Of a DNA stretch of 64,000 nucleotides, positions 41,648 through 49,783 are shown piece by piece. The position numbers and the translations under genes were made by a program. Positions within the stretch are counted from its first letter, which is position 1; each line of letters opens with the position of its first letter. A model generated the notes under the pieces. That model ran no database searches and was not told the DNA's origin. It saw nothing but the letters and a program-made list of their open reading frames with translations. The DNA is taken from the NCBI GenBank assembly GCA_031553595.1, contig JAVBLI010000025.1, forward strand, positions 17,026 through 81,025, read 5' to 3'. The stretch is from RGIG3701 sp031553595 (GTDB taxonomy: Bacteria > Planctomycetota > Planctomycetia > Pirellulales > Thermoguttaceae).

Positions 41648-41878
41648 ATGGACCCTCGCCAACTCGACCCGAAAGATTTCGATTCCATGGATGAAACGAT
41701 GGCGGAGATTTATCGTGGAATGACAGGCGTGGAGAGGCTTCAAGTTTGGAAACGTCTCTGGAAATTCGCTCGTCGGCTAATCGAGGCGGATGTGCGCGAG
41801 AATCACCCGGATTGGCAAGAAGAAGAAATTCAGATGGAAACCGGAAGGAGAATGTTAAGTGGAACCAACCAGCGCTGA
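41648..41878 (+). CDS. Small protein paired with a nucleotidyltransferase
   Basis: A 76-residue charged helical protein (MDETMAEIYRGMTGVERLQ, then a Lys/Arg-rich helix and NHPDWQEEEIQMETGRRML). No enzymatic motif is visible. The pattern of a short helical protein ending around HPDW...E...RR immediately before a nucleotidyltransferase recurs in cyanobacteria and planctomycetes; such pairs look like toxin-antitoxin-type modules, though no activity is established here. Its 3' end overlaps the next gene by 20 bases. Confidence 0.6.
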   Translation: MDPRQLDPKDFDSMDETMAEIYRGMTGVERLQVWKRLWKFARRLIEADVRENHPDWQEEEIQMETGRRMLSGTNQR

Positions 41879-42458
41879 AGCGGATGATTTACTGAAACGT
41901 GTTGTGGATTTTTTTGAATCCGAAGACATACCGTATTATATTGTGGGGGCGGTGGCGGCGATGAAATTTGGTGAGCCACGACTTACTGCCGATGTGGATA
42001 TTGTAGCGGACTTGCCGGCGCACAAAATCCCCACCCTTTGCGATTATTTTTCCATGCCGGAGTATTATGTTTCGGAGGCGGCGGTTCGTGATGCTGTCCA
42101 GCGGAAATTTCAGTTTAATATCATTATACCTGCGATTGGACTGAAAGTGGATGTCATGATTCCGGAAGACAGTGCTTATGATAAATGTCGTATGCAGCGG
42201 ATCAGACGGTTGCATTTGGATAATAAAACAATGGTCTTTTACGCCTCGCCTGAGGACGTTATTATCAAAAAATTAGAATACTACAAAATCGGTGGCTCTG
42301 AAAAACACATCCGCGACATTGGCGGTATCCTTCGTTCGCAACGTGAAAAAATCGACCGGGCGTACATCCGGAAATGGGTGGACGAGATGGATTTGAACGT
42401 CGAGTGGGGATTGATTTTGGATAAAGAAAAAGTGTTCCTGAGCGGGGATGATGTTTGA
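41859..42458 (+). CDS. Nucleotidyltransferase-fold protein (AbiEii/MNT-like)
   Basis: A 199-residue protein starting at GTG, with AAGGAGA upstream inside the preceding gene. The N-terminal polymerase-beta-type motif reads YYIVGAVAAMKFGEPRLTADVDIV: the G-(A)-x9-G-x-x-R-x-T-x-D-x-D pattern supplies two metal-binding Asp. A third acidic strand is probably KVDVMIPED. The middle has ASPEDVIIKKLEYYK and KHIRDIGGILR, usual in this family. Members transfer nucleotides to targets, or act as toxins of type II/IV-like modules. With the 76-residue partner it forms a likely two-gene module. Base composition is lower in G+C than in neighbours. Confidence 0.72.
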   Translation: MEPTSAEADDLLKRVVDFFESEDIPYYIVGAVAAMKFGEPRLTADVDIVADLPAHKIPTLCDYFSMPEYYVSEAAVRDAVQRKFQFNIIIPAIGLKVDVMIPEDSAYDKCRMQRIRRLHLDNKTMVFYASPEDVIIKKLEYYKIGGSEKHIRDIGGILRSQREKIDRAYIRKWVDEMDLNVEWGLILDKEKVFLSGDDV

Positions 42459-42871
42459 TGCATTCCGTGATTCGTTTTTTGGATATTACACAGACGCAGA
42501 TAGATGATATCGCGAAGGATATCAATCAGTTATTGCCGGGTTTCTGTGCGGAGATTAAGCCGTGTGTGCGGAACGCGAATCAATTCTCTTTTGATATATC
42601 TCAAAAAAGTGATTGGCAGGAACATGAGAAGGATATCCTGAATACTTTAAAAGTGATAAAACCGGCGATTATTCGAGCATATAAAAGATCGCCAAGTCTT
42701 GAGGTACATTTGGACACGGCGATTCATCTCATAGATTACGAGAGCCGGTTTGTCACAGAAGTATACTGGGGAATGGAATTATTGGCGACCCTGTTAAAAT
42801 GTAAAATCATTCCCATGTTCTCGATTTATCACATACAATACTACGACCATATACTTGATAATAAAGAATAA
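42458..42871 (+). CDS. Hypothetical protein between nucleotidyltransferase and metXW
   Basis: A 137-residue protein that I do not recognise. It begins at the ATG in TGATG, sharing one base with the upstream stop, and ends in TAATG, sharing one base with the next gene's start, so translation is tightly coupled on both sides. The sequence is mixed helix and strand, with aromatic-rich segments (YDHI, YHIQYYDH) and no signal peptide. It is AT-rich like the nucleotidyltransferase. It could be a third member of that module or an accessory of the methionine gene. Confidence 0.6.
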   Translation: MHSVIRFLDITQTQIDDIAKDINQLLPGFCAEIKPCVRNANQFSFDISQKSDWQEHEKDILNTLKVIKPAIIRAYKRSPSLEVHLDTAIHLIDYESRFVTEVYWGMELLATLLKCKIIPMFSIYHIQYYDHILDNKE

Positions 42872-44700
42872 TGACCACAGAAAAACAAGACCTTTTCGAT
42901 AGTTCCGACGCGAATCGCGGGGCGTTTGACTTAGCGCATGCCAAGCGGGTGACGTTTCAGGGGACGTTTAAATTGGAGCGCGGCGGCGAGCTGCAAGACG
43001 TGACCGTCGTGTATGAGACGTATGGCAAGTTGAATGCCGACAAGAGCAACGCGGTGCTGATTTGCCACGCTTTGACGGGCGACTCGCACGTCGCGAGGCA
43101 CGACCAGCACGACCATCCCGGGTGGTGGGACATTCTGGTCGGGCCGGGGAAATCGGTGGACACGAACCGGTATTTCGTGATTTGCACGAACACGCTGGGC
43201 AGTTGCCGGGGGACGACGGGGCCGACGACGGTGAATCCGCAGACGGGCGTGCCGTATGGGGCGGACTTCCCGGTGGTGACGATGGAGGACAACGTCCATC
43301 TGCAAAAGCAGCTCGTCGACCATCTCGGCATCAAGAAGCTGCTGGCGGTTATCGGTGGCTCGGTGGGCGGCATGATGGGCCTGATCTGGAGCGTGCGGTA
43401 CCCAGAGTGTGTGCAGGGCGTGGTGGCGGTGGCGACGACGTCGTGCCTGACGAGCCAGTCGCTGGCGTTCGACATTGTGGGCCGCAATGCGATCACGTCC
43501 GACCCGGACTTCGCGGGCGGCAATTATTACGGCAAAAAGCCCCCGAAAGTTGGCCTGGCGCTGGCACGCATGCTGGGGCACATTACGTATCTGTCGCGCG
43601 AGGCCATGATGCGAAAATTCGACATGGATCGCGATGCGCCGAGGCCGATGGAGTCGGAGTTCGAGACGAATTTCACGGTCGGGTCGTATCTGGCCTACCA
43701 GGGCGCGAAGTTCAACGACCGTTTCGACGCGAACAGTTACATCGCCATGACGCGGGCGTGCGACCTGATGGATTTCGGCAGCGACGTGGAGCGAATCGCC
43801 GAGAATCTCGACGCGGCCCAGTGCCGCTGGCTGGTGCTGAGCTTTTCCAGCGACTGGCTCTTCCCACCCTTCCAGTCGGAGATGATCGTCGACGCCCTGA
43901 TCGCCCGCAAAAAACCCGTGAGTTACTGCGAAATTGAAAGCGACTGCGGCCATGACGCCTTTTTGCTGCCCAACCAACTGAGCACTTACGGCGGCCTGAT
44001 CGAAACCTTCATCGCCAACCTGCACGACGAACACTGCGGCGCCGACCCGCAGGGCAGGGCGGATGTCGCCGTTTCCGCAGTCGGCGATACCGTGGAGTGT
44101 TCGCTGGACGGCCGACTGGATTTCGAGTCCATCCTAAACCTGATTCCGCGCCACGCCAGCGTGTTGGACCTGGGCTGCGGCAACGGCGATTTGCTCTCGC
44201 GGCTGCGGAAACGTTCCGACAAAAGTCGCCTGCTGGGAGCCGAGAACAGCGAGCGGGCCATCCAGAAATGCGTGTCCCGCGGGCTGGACGTGATTTATAA
44301 AGACCTCAATCACGGGCTGGCGAATTTTTACGACCGGCAGTTCGAGTACGTCGTGCTCTCCCAGACCCTGCAAACGATCATGGATGTGGAACGGCTGCTG
44401 GAAGAACTGCTGCGCGTTGGCCGGCGGGGAATCGTGAGCTTTCCGAACGCGGCGTACCTGCCGTGGCGCGAGCAGCTTTATCATGAAGGCCGGATGCCGG
44501 AAATTGGGTGTGACGAGCACGCGCGGTGGTATGATACGAAGAACGTGCGGTTTCTGACGATCGCCGACTTCCAGGCATATTGCCGCAAGATGGGGTACAC
44601 CATCCTCCAGCAGGTGGCCCTGAACACCCAGACCGGCGAGGAAGTGACCGAGCAACCGAACGACAACGCGACCATGGCGATCATGGTGCTCAGCCGGTGA
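42871..44700 (+). CDS. metXW: Homoserine O-acyltransferase fused to MetW-like methyltransferase domain
   Basis: A 609-residue fusion. Residues 1 to about 385 are MetX, an alpha/beta hydrolase that acylates L-homoserine with acetyl- or succinyl-CoA: nucleophile S164 in GGSVGGMM (usually GGSMGGMQ), D328 in SSDWLFPP and H361 in CGHDAFLL. Residues about 410-609 are MetW: SAM-binding LDLGCGNG (432-439), then LSQTLQTIMDVERLLEELLR, GIVSFPNAAYLPWREQL and RFLTIADF. MetX and MetW are usually separate adjacent genes, and MetW is needed for full MetX activity in some bacteria, so fusion fixes them 1:1. The start overlaps the upstream stop (TAATG). A bidirectional terminator follows. Confidence 0.93.
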   Translation: MTTEKQDLFDSSDANRGAFDLAHAKRVTFQGTFKLERGGELQDVTVVYETYGKLNADKSNAVLICHALTGDSHVARHDQHDHPGWWDILVGPGKSVDTNRYFVICTNTLGSCRGTTGPTTVNPQTGVPYGADFPVVTMEDNVHLQKQLVDHLGIKKLLAVIGGSVGGMMGLIWSVRYPECVQGVVAVATTSCLTSQSLAFDIVGRNAITSDPDFAGGNYYGKKPPKVGLALARMLGHITYLSREAMMRKFDMDRDAPRPMESEFETNFTVGSYLAYQGAKFNDRFDANSYIAMTRACDLMDFGSDVERIAENLDAAQCRWLVLSFSSDWLFPPFQSEMIVDALIARKKPVSYCEIESDCGHDAFLLPNQLSTYGGLIETFIANLHDEHCGADPQGRADVAVSAVGDTVECSLDGRLDFESILNLIPRHASVLDLGCGNGDLLSRLRKRSDKSRLLGAENSERAIQKCVSRGLDVIYKDLNHGLANFYDRQFEYVVLSQTLQTIMDVERLLEELLRVGRRGIVSFPNAAYLPWREQLYHEGRMPEIGCDEHARWYDTKNVRFLTIADFQAYCRKMGYTILQQVALNTQTGEEVTEQPNDNATMAIMVLSR

Positions 44701-44751
44701 AACGCCCGCCGCACGGATACCGCCCGTGCGTTATCTTACCGCCTTCCGCCC

Positions 44752-44789
44752 AAAAAAAATGGCTTGCATTCGCTGCAAGCCATTTTTTA
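44752..44789. terminator. Bidirectional terminator between metXW and tRNA-Leu
   Basis: A perfect stem AATGGCTTGCA / TGCAAGCCATT with a TTCGC loop, an A-run before and a T-run after, so it serves both strands. Confidence 0.93.
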
Positions 44790-44872
44790 TAGCCAAGACG
44801 GGACTCGAACCCGTACTCCAGTGAAGGAACGGGATTTTAAATCCCGAGCGTCTGCCATTCCGCCACTCGGCC
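44790..44872 (-). tRNA. tRNA-Leu, anticodon UAA
   Basis: An 83-nt cloverleaf with a long variable arm. The acceptor stem GGCCGAG pairs with CTTGGCT (two G-U pairs), the D arm contains GCGGAATGGCAGACGC, the anticodon stem CGGGA/TCCCG encloses loop TTTAAAA with anticodon TAA, the variable loop is class II, and the T arm is ACGGGTTCGAGTCCCGT. CCA is not encoded. Its promoter is at 44929-44957. Confidence 0.95.
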
Positions 44873-44928
44873 ACTGAAAAAAGCGGGATTTCGGGCGGGG
44901 CCTGTAAATCCACACTGTTTTCATAAAA

Positions 44929-44957
44929 ATTTTAGCAAAAAGCCGGGCTTTTTTCAA
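44929..44957 (-). promoter_or_regulatory. Promoter of tRNA-Leu
   Basis: Minus strand TTGAAA (44957-44952), a 17-bp spacer and TAAAAT (44934-44929). Confidence 0.7.
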
Positions 44958-45042
44958 GGAGGGGTGGAAAAACAGGGGAGGGCAGGGTATTATGAATATA
45001 GCCAAGTCGTTTTAAGGGCCAGTCTTCATTTTGATGGAGGCA

Positions 45043-45180
45043 GGCTTCAAGCTGAAAGCTACAAGCTGTAAGCTTTCTAAACTTCGTGTTAATTTTTCTG
45101 CCAGCGAATACGTATACGCAGTTTCAAAAATCCGGCCGGAGGCACAGCCGGTGAGCTTGAAGCTTGTAGCTTATAGCTTG
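45043..45180. repeat. Inverted repeat of AAGCTACAAGCT words
   Basis: The left arm (45043-45075), with AAGCTGAAAGCTACAAGCTG, is mirrored on the right (45153-45180) by GAGCTTGAAGCTTGTAGCTT. The spacer is about 77 nt. It lies upstream of the TPR-CHAT gene; nothing else was found in 44958-45246. Confidence 0.75.
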
Positions 45181-45246
45181 CCGCCGGTCGCAATCAGGAA
45201 AATGCGTCCGTTTTCACCCCGGAATGAGTATATAAAGGGCTTTTCG

Positions 45247-48200
45247 ATGAAATATTTCGCGACTTTTCTGGCGTTTTTGGTGATTTTTTGCGTTTCCGGC
45301 GCAGCGTCGGCCCAGGACGGCTCGTATCCGCAGCAGTCGTACTGGCGGGCGATGGCGATTTATGCGGACGGCGAGTACGAGGAGGCGATTAAGGCGTTTC
45401 AGGGCGAGGTTCGCGGCGGACTGAAGCAGGGGCCGGGGAATTTGTGGCTGGATTCGCTGTGTGCGTCGGCGATGCTCGGCGAGTCGTATTATCAGATGGG
45501 GCGTTATGCGGCGGCGCTGGAGCAGTATAACCGGGCGATCATGATTTATTTGCAGCAGCCGGACTGGCTGGAGCGGATTCAGGATGCGCCGGCGCCGGGG
45601 CGGAATCCCATGCAGACGCGGCCGCCGTGGGGCGAAACGAAACCGAATCGGCAGTTGACGCGGGTGCCGAAAAAGGTGCAGATCCTTTTCGGATTTCTGG
45701 ATAACAGCGACCCGCGGAAGCATGGTGGGCTGATCGCGATGCCGTCTTTGCATGCGCTGCAGGCGGACGAGGTGATGCGGTGCACGGCGCTGGCGATTCG
45801 TCGACGTGCGGAGCTGCTGGGGCCGCTTTCGGCGGGGGACGATCTGAATGTGAAGATGCTTTCCCTTTTGAATCGTCAGCGGGCGGCGATGGCCGGGAGC
45901 TGGATGCAGGCGTGGGTGGATGTAATTACGGGGTTTACGCTTTTCGCATCCGGGCGGGATGCGGAGGGGACGAACGTCGTGATGCGGGGCATGCTGATCG
46001 CTGGCGGCGAGCATGCGCTGACGGCCATGGTTTACGCCGAAATGGGGCGCCAGAAGCTGCACGCTTCGGATTACCAGAACGCGGTGAAGTTATATTTGGA
46101 GGCGGCCACGCTGGCGTATTATTTTGAGGATGTGGTGATGCTGGAGGAGGCACTGGCCGGGGTGGCGGAGGCGTATTATCACGCGAATCAGCCGCAGGTG
46201 TGTCCGGCGGTGGTGGCGGCCGAGCAGTGGGCGAAACTGAAGCGGCTGCCCGTGCTGCGGACGTCCCTGCTGATTTCGCTGGCCGAAGAAAACCTGCGGC
46301 GGAATCAGTTGCCGGCGGCTGGCGCGTGCCTGGTGGAGGCCGGAAAAACCATGGGAAGGCGTACCATGCAGCAGGGGAAAATCGGGGCACGCTGGAATTT
46401 TTTAAGGGCCCGCGTGGCGTTTCGGGATCAGTCGCAGGCAGGGCAGAAGCTCGGACAGCAGGCCATCCAGGCGGCCATGGGGTTCATGCAGAGCGGCTCG
46501 GTGTGGAATTTTCAGCTGACGATGATTGATGACATGTACCTCGCGGGCGGCATGACGGACCGTAAGGCGGACGAGATTTATGATAAACTGCTGAAAGAGC
46601 CCACGGCGAATGACTGGGCGCTGCATCCCATGGAATCGCTGGCGTTTCTGATAATTCACCGCCCGGTTTCGTGGGAGAACTGGTTCTGGGCCGCTTATGC
46701 GCTGAACCGGAAGGAGAAGGCGCTAGAAATCGCGGATCGCGCGCGGCGGGCGCGGTTTCTGAATACGCTGGGTTACGGCGGGCGGACGCAGGCGCTGCGG
46801 ATGCTGCTGGAACTGCCTGAGGCGGAGCTGAATATTTCCCAGCGGCAGCGGCGGACGGACATCCTCACCGATTACCCGGCGTATGCCGCCCTGGCGAAAC
46901 AGGCGGGGCAGTTGCAGGCGGGGTTAAAGCGTCTTTCGCTGCCGCCACAGGACAAGGAAAGTGTGCAGACGCTGACGAAAACGCTCACGCAACTGACGGA
47001 AATCTCGCAGAATCAGGAGCTGATCCTGAATTCCATGGTGCTGGACCGCCGGGGAATCGACATTCTTTTCCCGCCCGTGAAAACGGTCGAGGAAATCCGC
47101 GCTGGGATGCGGAAAGGGGAGGCGATGCTCGTGTTTTTCGCATCCCGCCAGCAGCTTTACGTTTTTTTGATGAACCAGGAACGCCTGGAATCATGGGTCA
47201 TCCGGGACGCTGGCGGCACGTCGCGCACGGCGGCGAAAACGCAGAACACGCTGACTTCTTTGCAGACGAATCTCGCCGGGATGCTGCGGGAAATCGGCAT
47301 GAGCAGCCCCACGACCACGATGAAGTCCGCAAAATTAAAGGACACGAAATGGCAGGAGCTTTCGCAACGGGTGATGAGCGATTTAACGAAAAACTCGCCG
47401 GCGGATTTTTCCCGCTCCGATTTCACCACGTTGATCCTCGTGCCGGATCATTTCATCTGGTATCTGCCTTTCGAAATGCTTCACATCCAGACGCCGCAGG
47501 GAACCCGGCCGGCGATTTCGCGGTTTAACGTGCGGTACGCGCCCATGGCGTCTCTGGGCGTGCCGTGGAAGCGGCGGAATGTGGAATCTTCGCCGTACAC
47601 GGCTCTGGTGATGGGAAAAACGGAATCGCCCACGGAGGAAACGCTCGAAAAATTCATAAAATCCGCCGGAAAAACGGTGGAATTTAACACGAAAGACCTC
47701 GGCGGCCTGAGCCTGAAGTCGCCGGTGGCGGTCTCTTCCATTTACGGGAAGTGTTTCGATAAAATCGCGGTTTTTGATGACATCCGGAATAACGTCGCGC
47801 AGCCGTACACGGTGGCGCCCATGTCCCTGGACGCGGGGCGTCCGGGGGCGGCGCTGGCGGACTGGAGTTCGCTGCCGTATGGCGGTCCGCGGGTGATGAT
47901 GATGATGGGATTTCACACGCAGGCGGAGAGTTACGGAAAGCCCGTCCGCGCGACCAGCGCGAAGAAGCCCGCCGCGCCGCAGGCCGTGCCCGGGCAGGAA
48001 CTGTTTTTCACGAGCATGGGGTTTCTGGTGAACGGGTGTGACACCGTGGTGCTTTCGCGCTGGCGGATGAACGGTGACGCAGCGTACCTCCTGGCCGAGG
48101 ATTTTCTTGCGGAAATTTCGCAGAAAGGGGACGCGGCGGAAGCGTGGCGCCATGCGGTGCTGAAGCTGGCCGGGACGAAAATTTCGCTGAAGGCGGAGTC

Positions 48201-48531
48201 GCGTGTCAGCGCCGCCGCGGAGGATGATGCGTCTGTGGCGGGAACGTATCCGGCTTTCTGGGCCGGGTATGTGGTGGTGGACACGGGCCTGAGCCTGACG
48301 GACGCGCCGCAAATTGTGGTGCCGCCGCGTCAGCCTCCGCAGCCAGGGGGTGCGGCGCCGGTCAGAACGCCCCCGGTGCTTGCGCCGCCAGATGCGGATG
48401 CGGATGATGCGCCGGATGAGGATGATGCAGCGGCGGCTGATGAAGACGCGGATGAGGCCGAAGAAACTCCGCCCGCGGTGATGAAGAAAACGCCGACCCG
48501 CCCGCCGGTGCTGGAAATGCCGGATGATTGA
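45247..48531 (+). CDS. Exported TPR protein with degenerate CHAT domain
   Basis: A 1094-residue protein with a signal peptide (ending ASAQDG). TPR-like helices (about 35-560, e.g. AIYADGEYEEAIKAFQGE and YYQMGRYAAALEQYNRAI) precede a CHAT-type caspase-like domain (about 680-1025): AMLVFFASRQQLYVFLMN, LILVPDHFIWYLPFEML, then NGCDTVVLSRWRMNGDAAY and LAEISQKGDAAEAWRHAVLKL. Where active CHAT proteases have ACxT, this has GFHT, and the upstream His setting reads FDDIRN, so the catalytic dyad appears lost. The tail is Pro/Asp/Glu-rich. The start at 45247 gives a proper signal peptide; the longer frame to 45031 translates a repeat. The leucine-rich-repeat gene follows after 33 bases. Confidence 0.78.
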   Translation: MKYFATFLAFLVIFCVSGAASAQDGSYPQQSYWRAMAIYADGEYEEAIKAFQGEVRGGLKQGPGNLWLDSLCASAMLGESYYQMGRYAAALEQYNRAIMIYLQQPDWLERIQDAPAPGRNPMQTRPPWGETKPNRQLTRVPKKVQILFGFLDNSDPRKHGGLIAMPSLHALQADEVMRCTALAIRRRAELLGPLSAGDDLNVKMLSLLNRQRAAMAGSWMQAWVDVITGFTLFASGRDAEGTNVVMRGMLIAGGEHALTAMVYAEMGRQKLHASDYQNAVKLYLEAATLAYYFEDVVMLEEALAGVAEAYYHANQPQVCPAVVAAEQWAKLKRLPVLRTSLLISLAEENLRRNQLPAAGACLVEAGKTMGRRTMQQGKIGARWNFLRARVAFRDQSQAGQKLGQQAIQAAMGFMQSGSVWNFQLTMIDDMYLAGGMTDRKADEIYDKLLKEPTANDWALHPMESLAFLIIHRPVSWENWFWAAYALNRKEKALEIADRARRARFLNTLGYGGRTQALRMLLELPEAELNISQRQRRTDILTDYPAYAALAKQAGQLQAGLKRLSLPPQDKESVQTLTKTLTQLTEISQNQELILNSMVLDRRGIDILFPPVKTVEEIRAGMRKGEAMLVFFASRQQLYVFLMNQERLESWVIRDAGGTSRTAAKTQNTLTSLQTNLAGMLREIGMSSPTTTMKSAKLKDTKWQELSQRVMSDLTKNSPADFSRSDFTTLILVPDHFIWYLPFEMLHIQTPQGTRPAISRFNVRYAPMASLGVPWKRRNVESSPYTALVMGKTESPTEETLEKFIKSAGKTVEFNTKDLGGLSLKSPVAVSSIYGKCFDKIAVFDDIRNNVAQPYTVAPMSLDAGRPGAALADWSSLPYGGPRVMMMMGFHTQAESYGKPVRATSAKKPAAPQAVPGQELFFTSMGFLVNGCDTVVLSRWRMNGDAAYLLAEDFLAEISQKGDAAEAWRHAVLKLAGTKISLKAESRVSAAAEDDASVAGTYPAFWAGYVVVDTGLSLTDAPQIVVPPRQPPQPGGAAPVRTPPVLAPPDADADDAPDEDDAAAADEDADEAEETPPAVMKKTPTRPPVLEMPDD

Positions 48532-48564
48532 TGCAGAATGATACCCGTTTACCAGGAGGACACC

Positions 48565-49740
48565 ATGAATATTTATTGCTCACTCACCAGCATTGTGTGT
48601 TTATTATTCGCTTCGATCATCTCGGCGCAGGAGCCAGCGTCTGAGGATGCATCGGAGTCCATTCCACCGGAGGTGGCCAAGCAGCTTTTTATTTCCAAAG
48701 ATGGAACTTTCGTCCGCGCACATTCCTCCATTAAGGATGATGATCTTAAGTACATAAAAACATTGCCGCAATTGCAATACCAGGGTCTCAGTGCGAGCAA
48801 TAAAACCACGGGCGCCGGGCTTGCACATCTTGCGGATTTGACTCAACTGGTTGAGTTACGTCTCGGTGGAGACGGACTCACGAATGCAGGCTTGGCGCAC
48901 CTTGCGAAACTGAAGCAGTTGCGGATATTGGAACTCGATGTTTCGAAAAGACCCAAAACTCGGACTGGCAGCAAAATCACGAATGCGGGCCTGGCGCATC
49001 TCGCTGGGTTGACGGCGTTGCAGGAATTGCTGCTATATGGATATGGTAATGAAAACATCACGGATGCGGGAGTGGCGCACCTTGCGAAGTTGCCTCAATT
49101 GCGGAAATTGGTTCTCTTTTCATGCGAAATTACCGATAAGGGGCTTTCGTATCTCGTGGGATTGAAGCACTTGGAGTCGCTCCATGTTTTCACTTGCCCT
49201 GAAATCACGGATAAAGGGTTGTCGTATCTCGCGAAAATGACACAGTTGCGGGAACTGAAATTCATAGATGCTCCGCAAATCACGGATGCCGGGGTGGCGC
49301 ATCTCGCCGGGCTGACACGGTTGCGGGGATTGGAACTTTTTGCTTGCGGTATCACCGACGCCGGGCTGGTTCACCTCGCGGGGATGACGCAATTGCAGCG
49401 TTTGGACATCCGTGATTGCGAAATCACGGATGACGGGCTGGCGCACCTCGCAAAGCTGTCCGAGTTGCAGGAATTGCAGCTTCGGAACGAGAACCTCACC
49501 GGCGCCGGCTTTGTGCATCTGGTTGGGCTGGCGAAGCTGGAAACACTGAACATCAGTAGTTGCGAAGGAATCACCGACGCTGGGATCGCAAACCTTGAGA
49601 AAATGAAGCAGTTGAAAAAAATCGAACTTTATTGGTGTTCCCAAATTACGAAATCCGGCATTCAAAAACTTCAGGAAGCGTTGCCCGAATGCGAAATCGT
49701 AAGTGAGTTTCCATACCCGATACTTGGTCATGGGGGGTGA
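48565..49740 (+). CDS. Exported leucine-rich-repeat protein
   Basis: A 391-residue protein with a signal peptide (SLTSIVCLLFASIISAQ) and about 12 highly regular repeats of the type ITDAGLAHLAGLTQLRxLxL, spanning about residues 75-375. The repeats are more alike than in the protein at 28252-29517, suggesting recent internal duplication. AGGAGG precedes the ATG. It lies 33 bases after the TPR-CHAT gene and is probably in the same transcript, so the two may act in one extracytoplasmic complex. The binding partner is unknown. Confidence 0.85.
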   Translation: MNIYCSLTSIVCLLFASIISAQEPASEDASESIPPEVAKQLFISKDGTFVRAHSSIKDDDLKYIKTLPQLQYQGLSASNKTTGAGLAHLADLTQLVELRLGGDGLTNAGLAHLAKLKQLRILELDVSKRPKTRTGSKITNAGLAHLAGLTALQELLLYGYGNENITDAGVAHLAKLPQLRKLVLFSCEITDKGLSYLVGLKHLESLHVFTCPEITDKGLSYLAKMTQLRELKFIDAPQITDAGVAHLAGLTRLRGLELFACGITDAGLVHLAGMTQLQRLDIRDCEITDDGLAHLAKLSELQELQLRNENLTGAGFVHLVGLAKLETLNISSCEGITDAGIANLEKMKQLKKIELYWCSQITKSGIQKLQEALPECEIVSEFPYPILGHGG

Positions 49741-49783
49741 ATACTATAAAAGATAAAATTGGGGAGGTAGTTTAGTGGCGGCG

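Noticed and set aside
45031..45246. Upstream start for the TPR-CHAT gene at 45031
   Set aside because: The added 72 residues translate the AAGCT inverted repeat and would bury the signal peptide.
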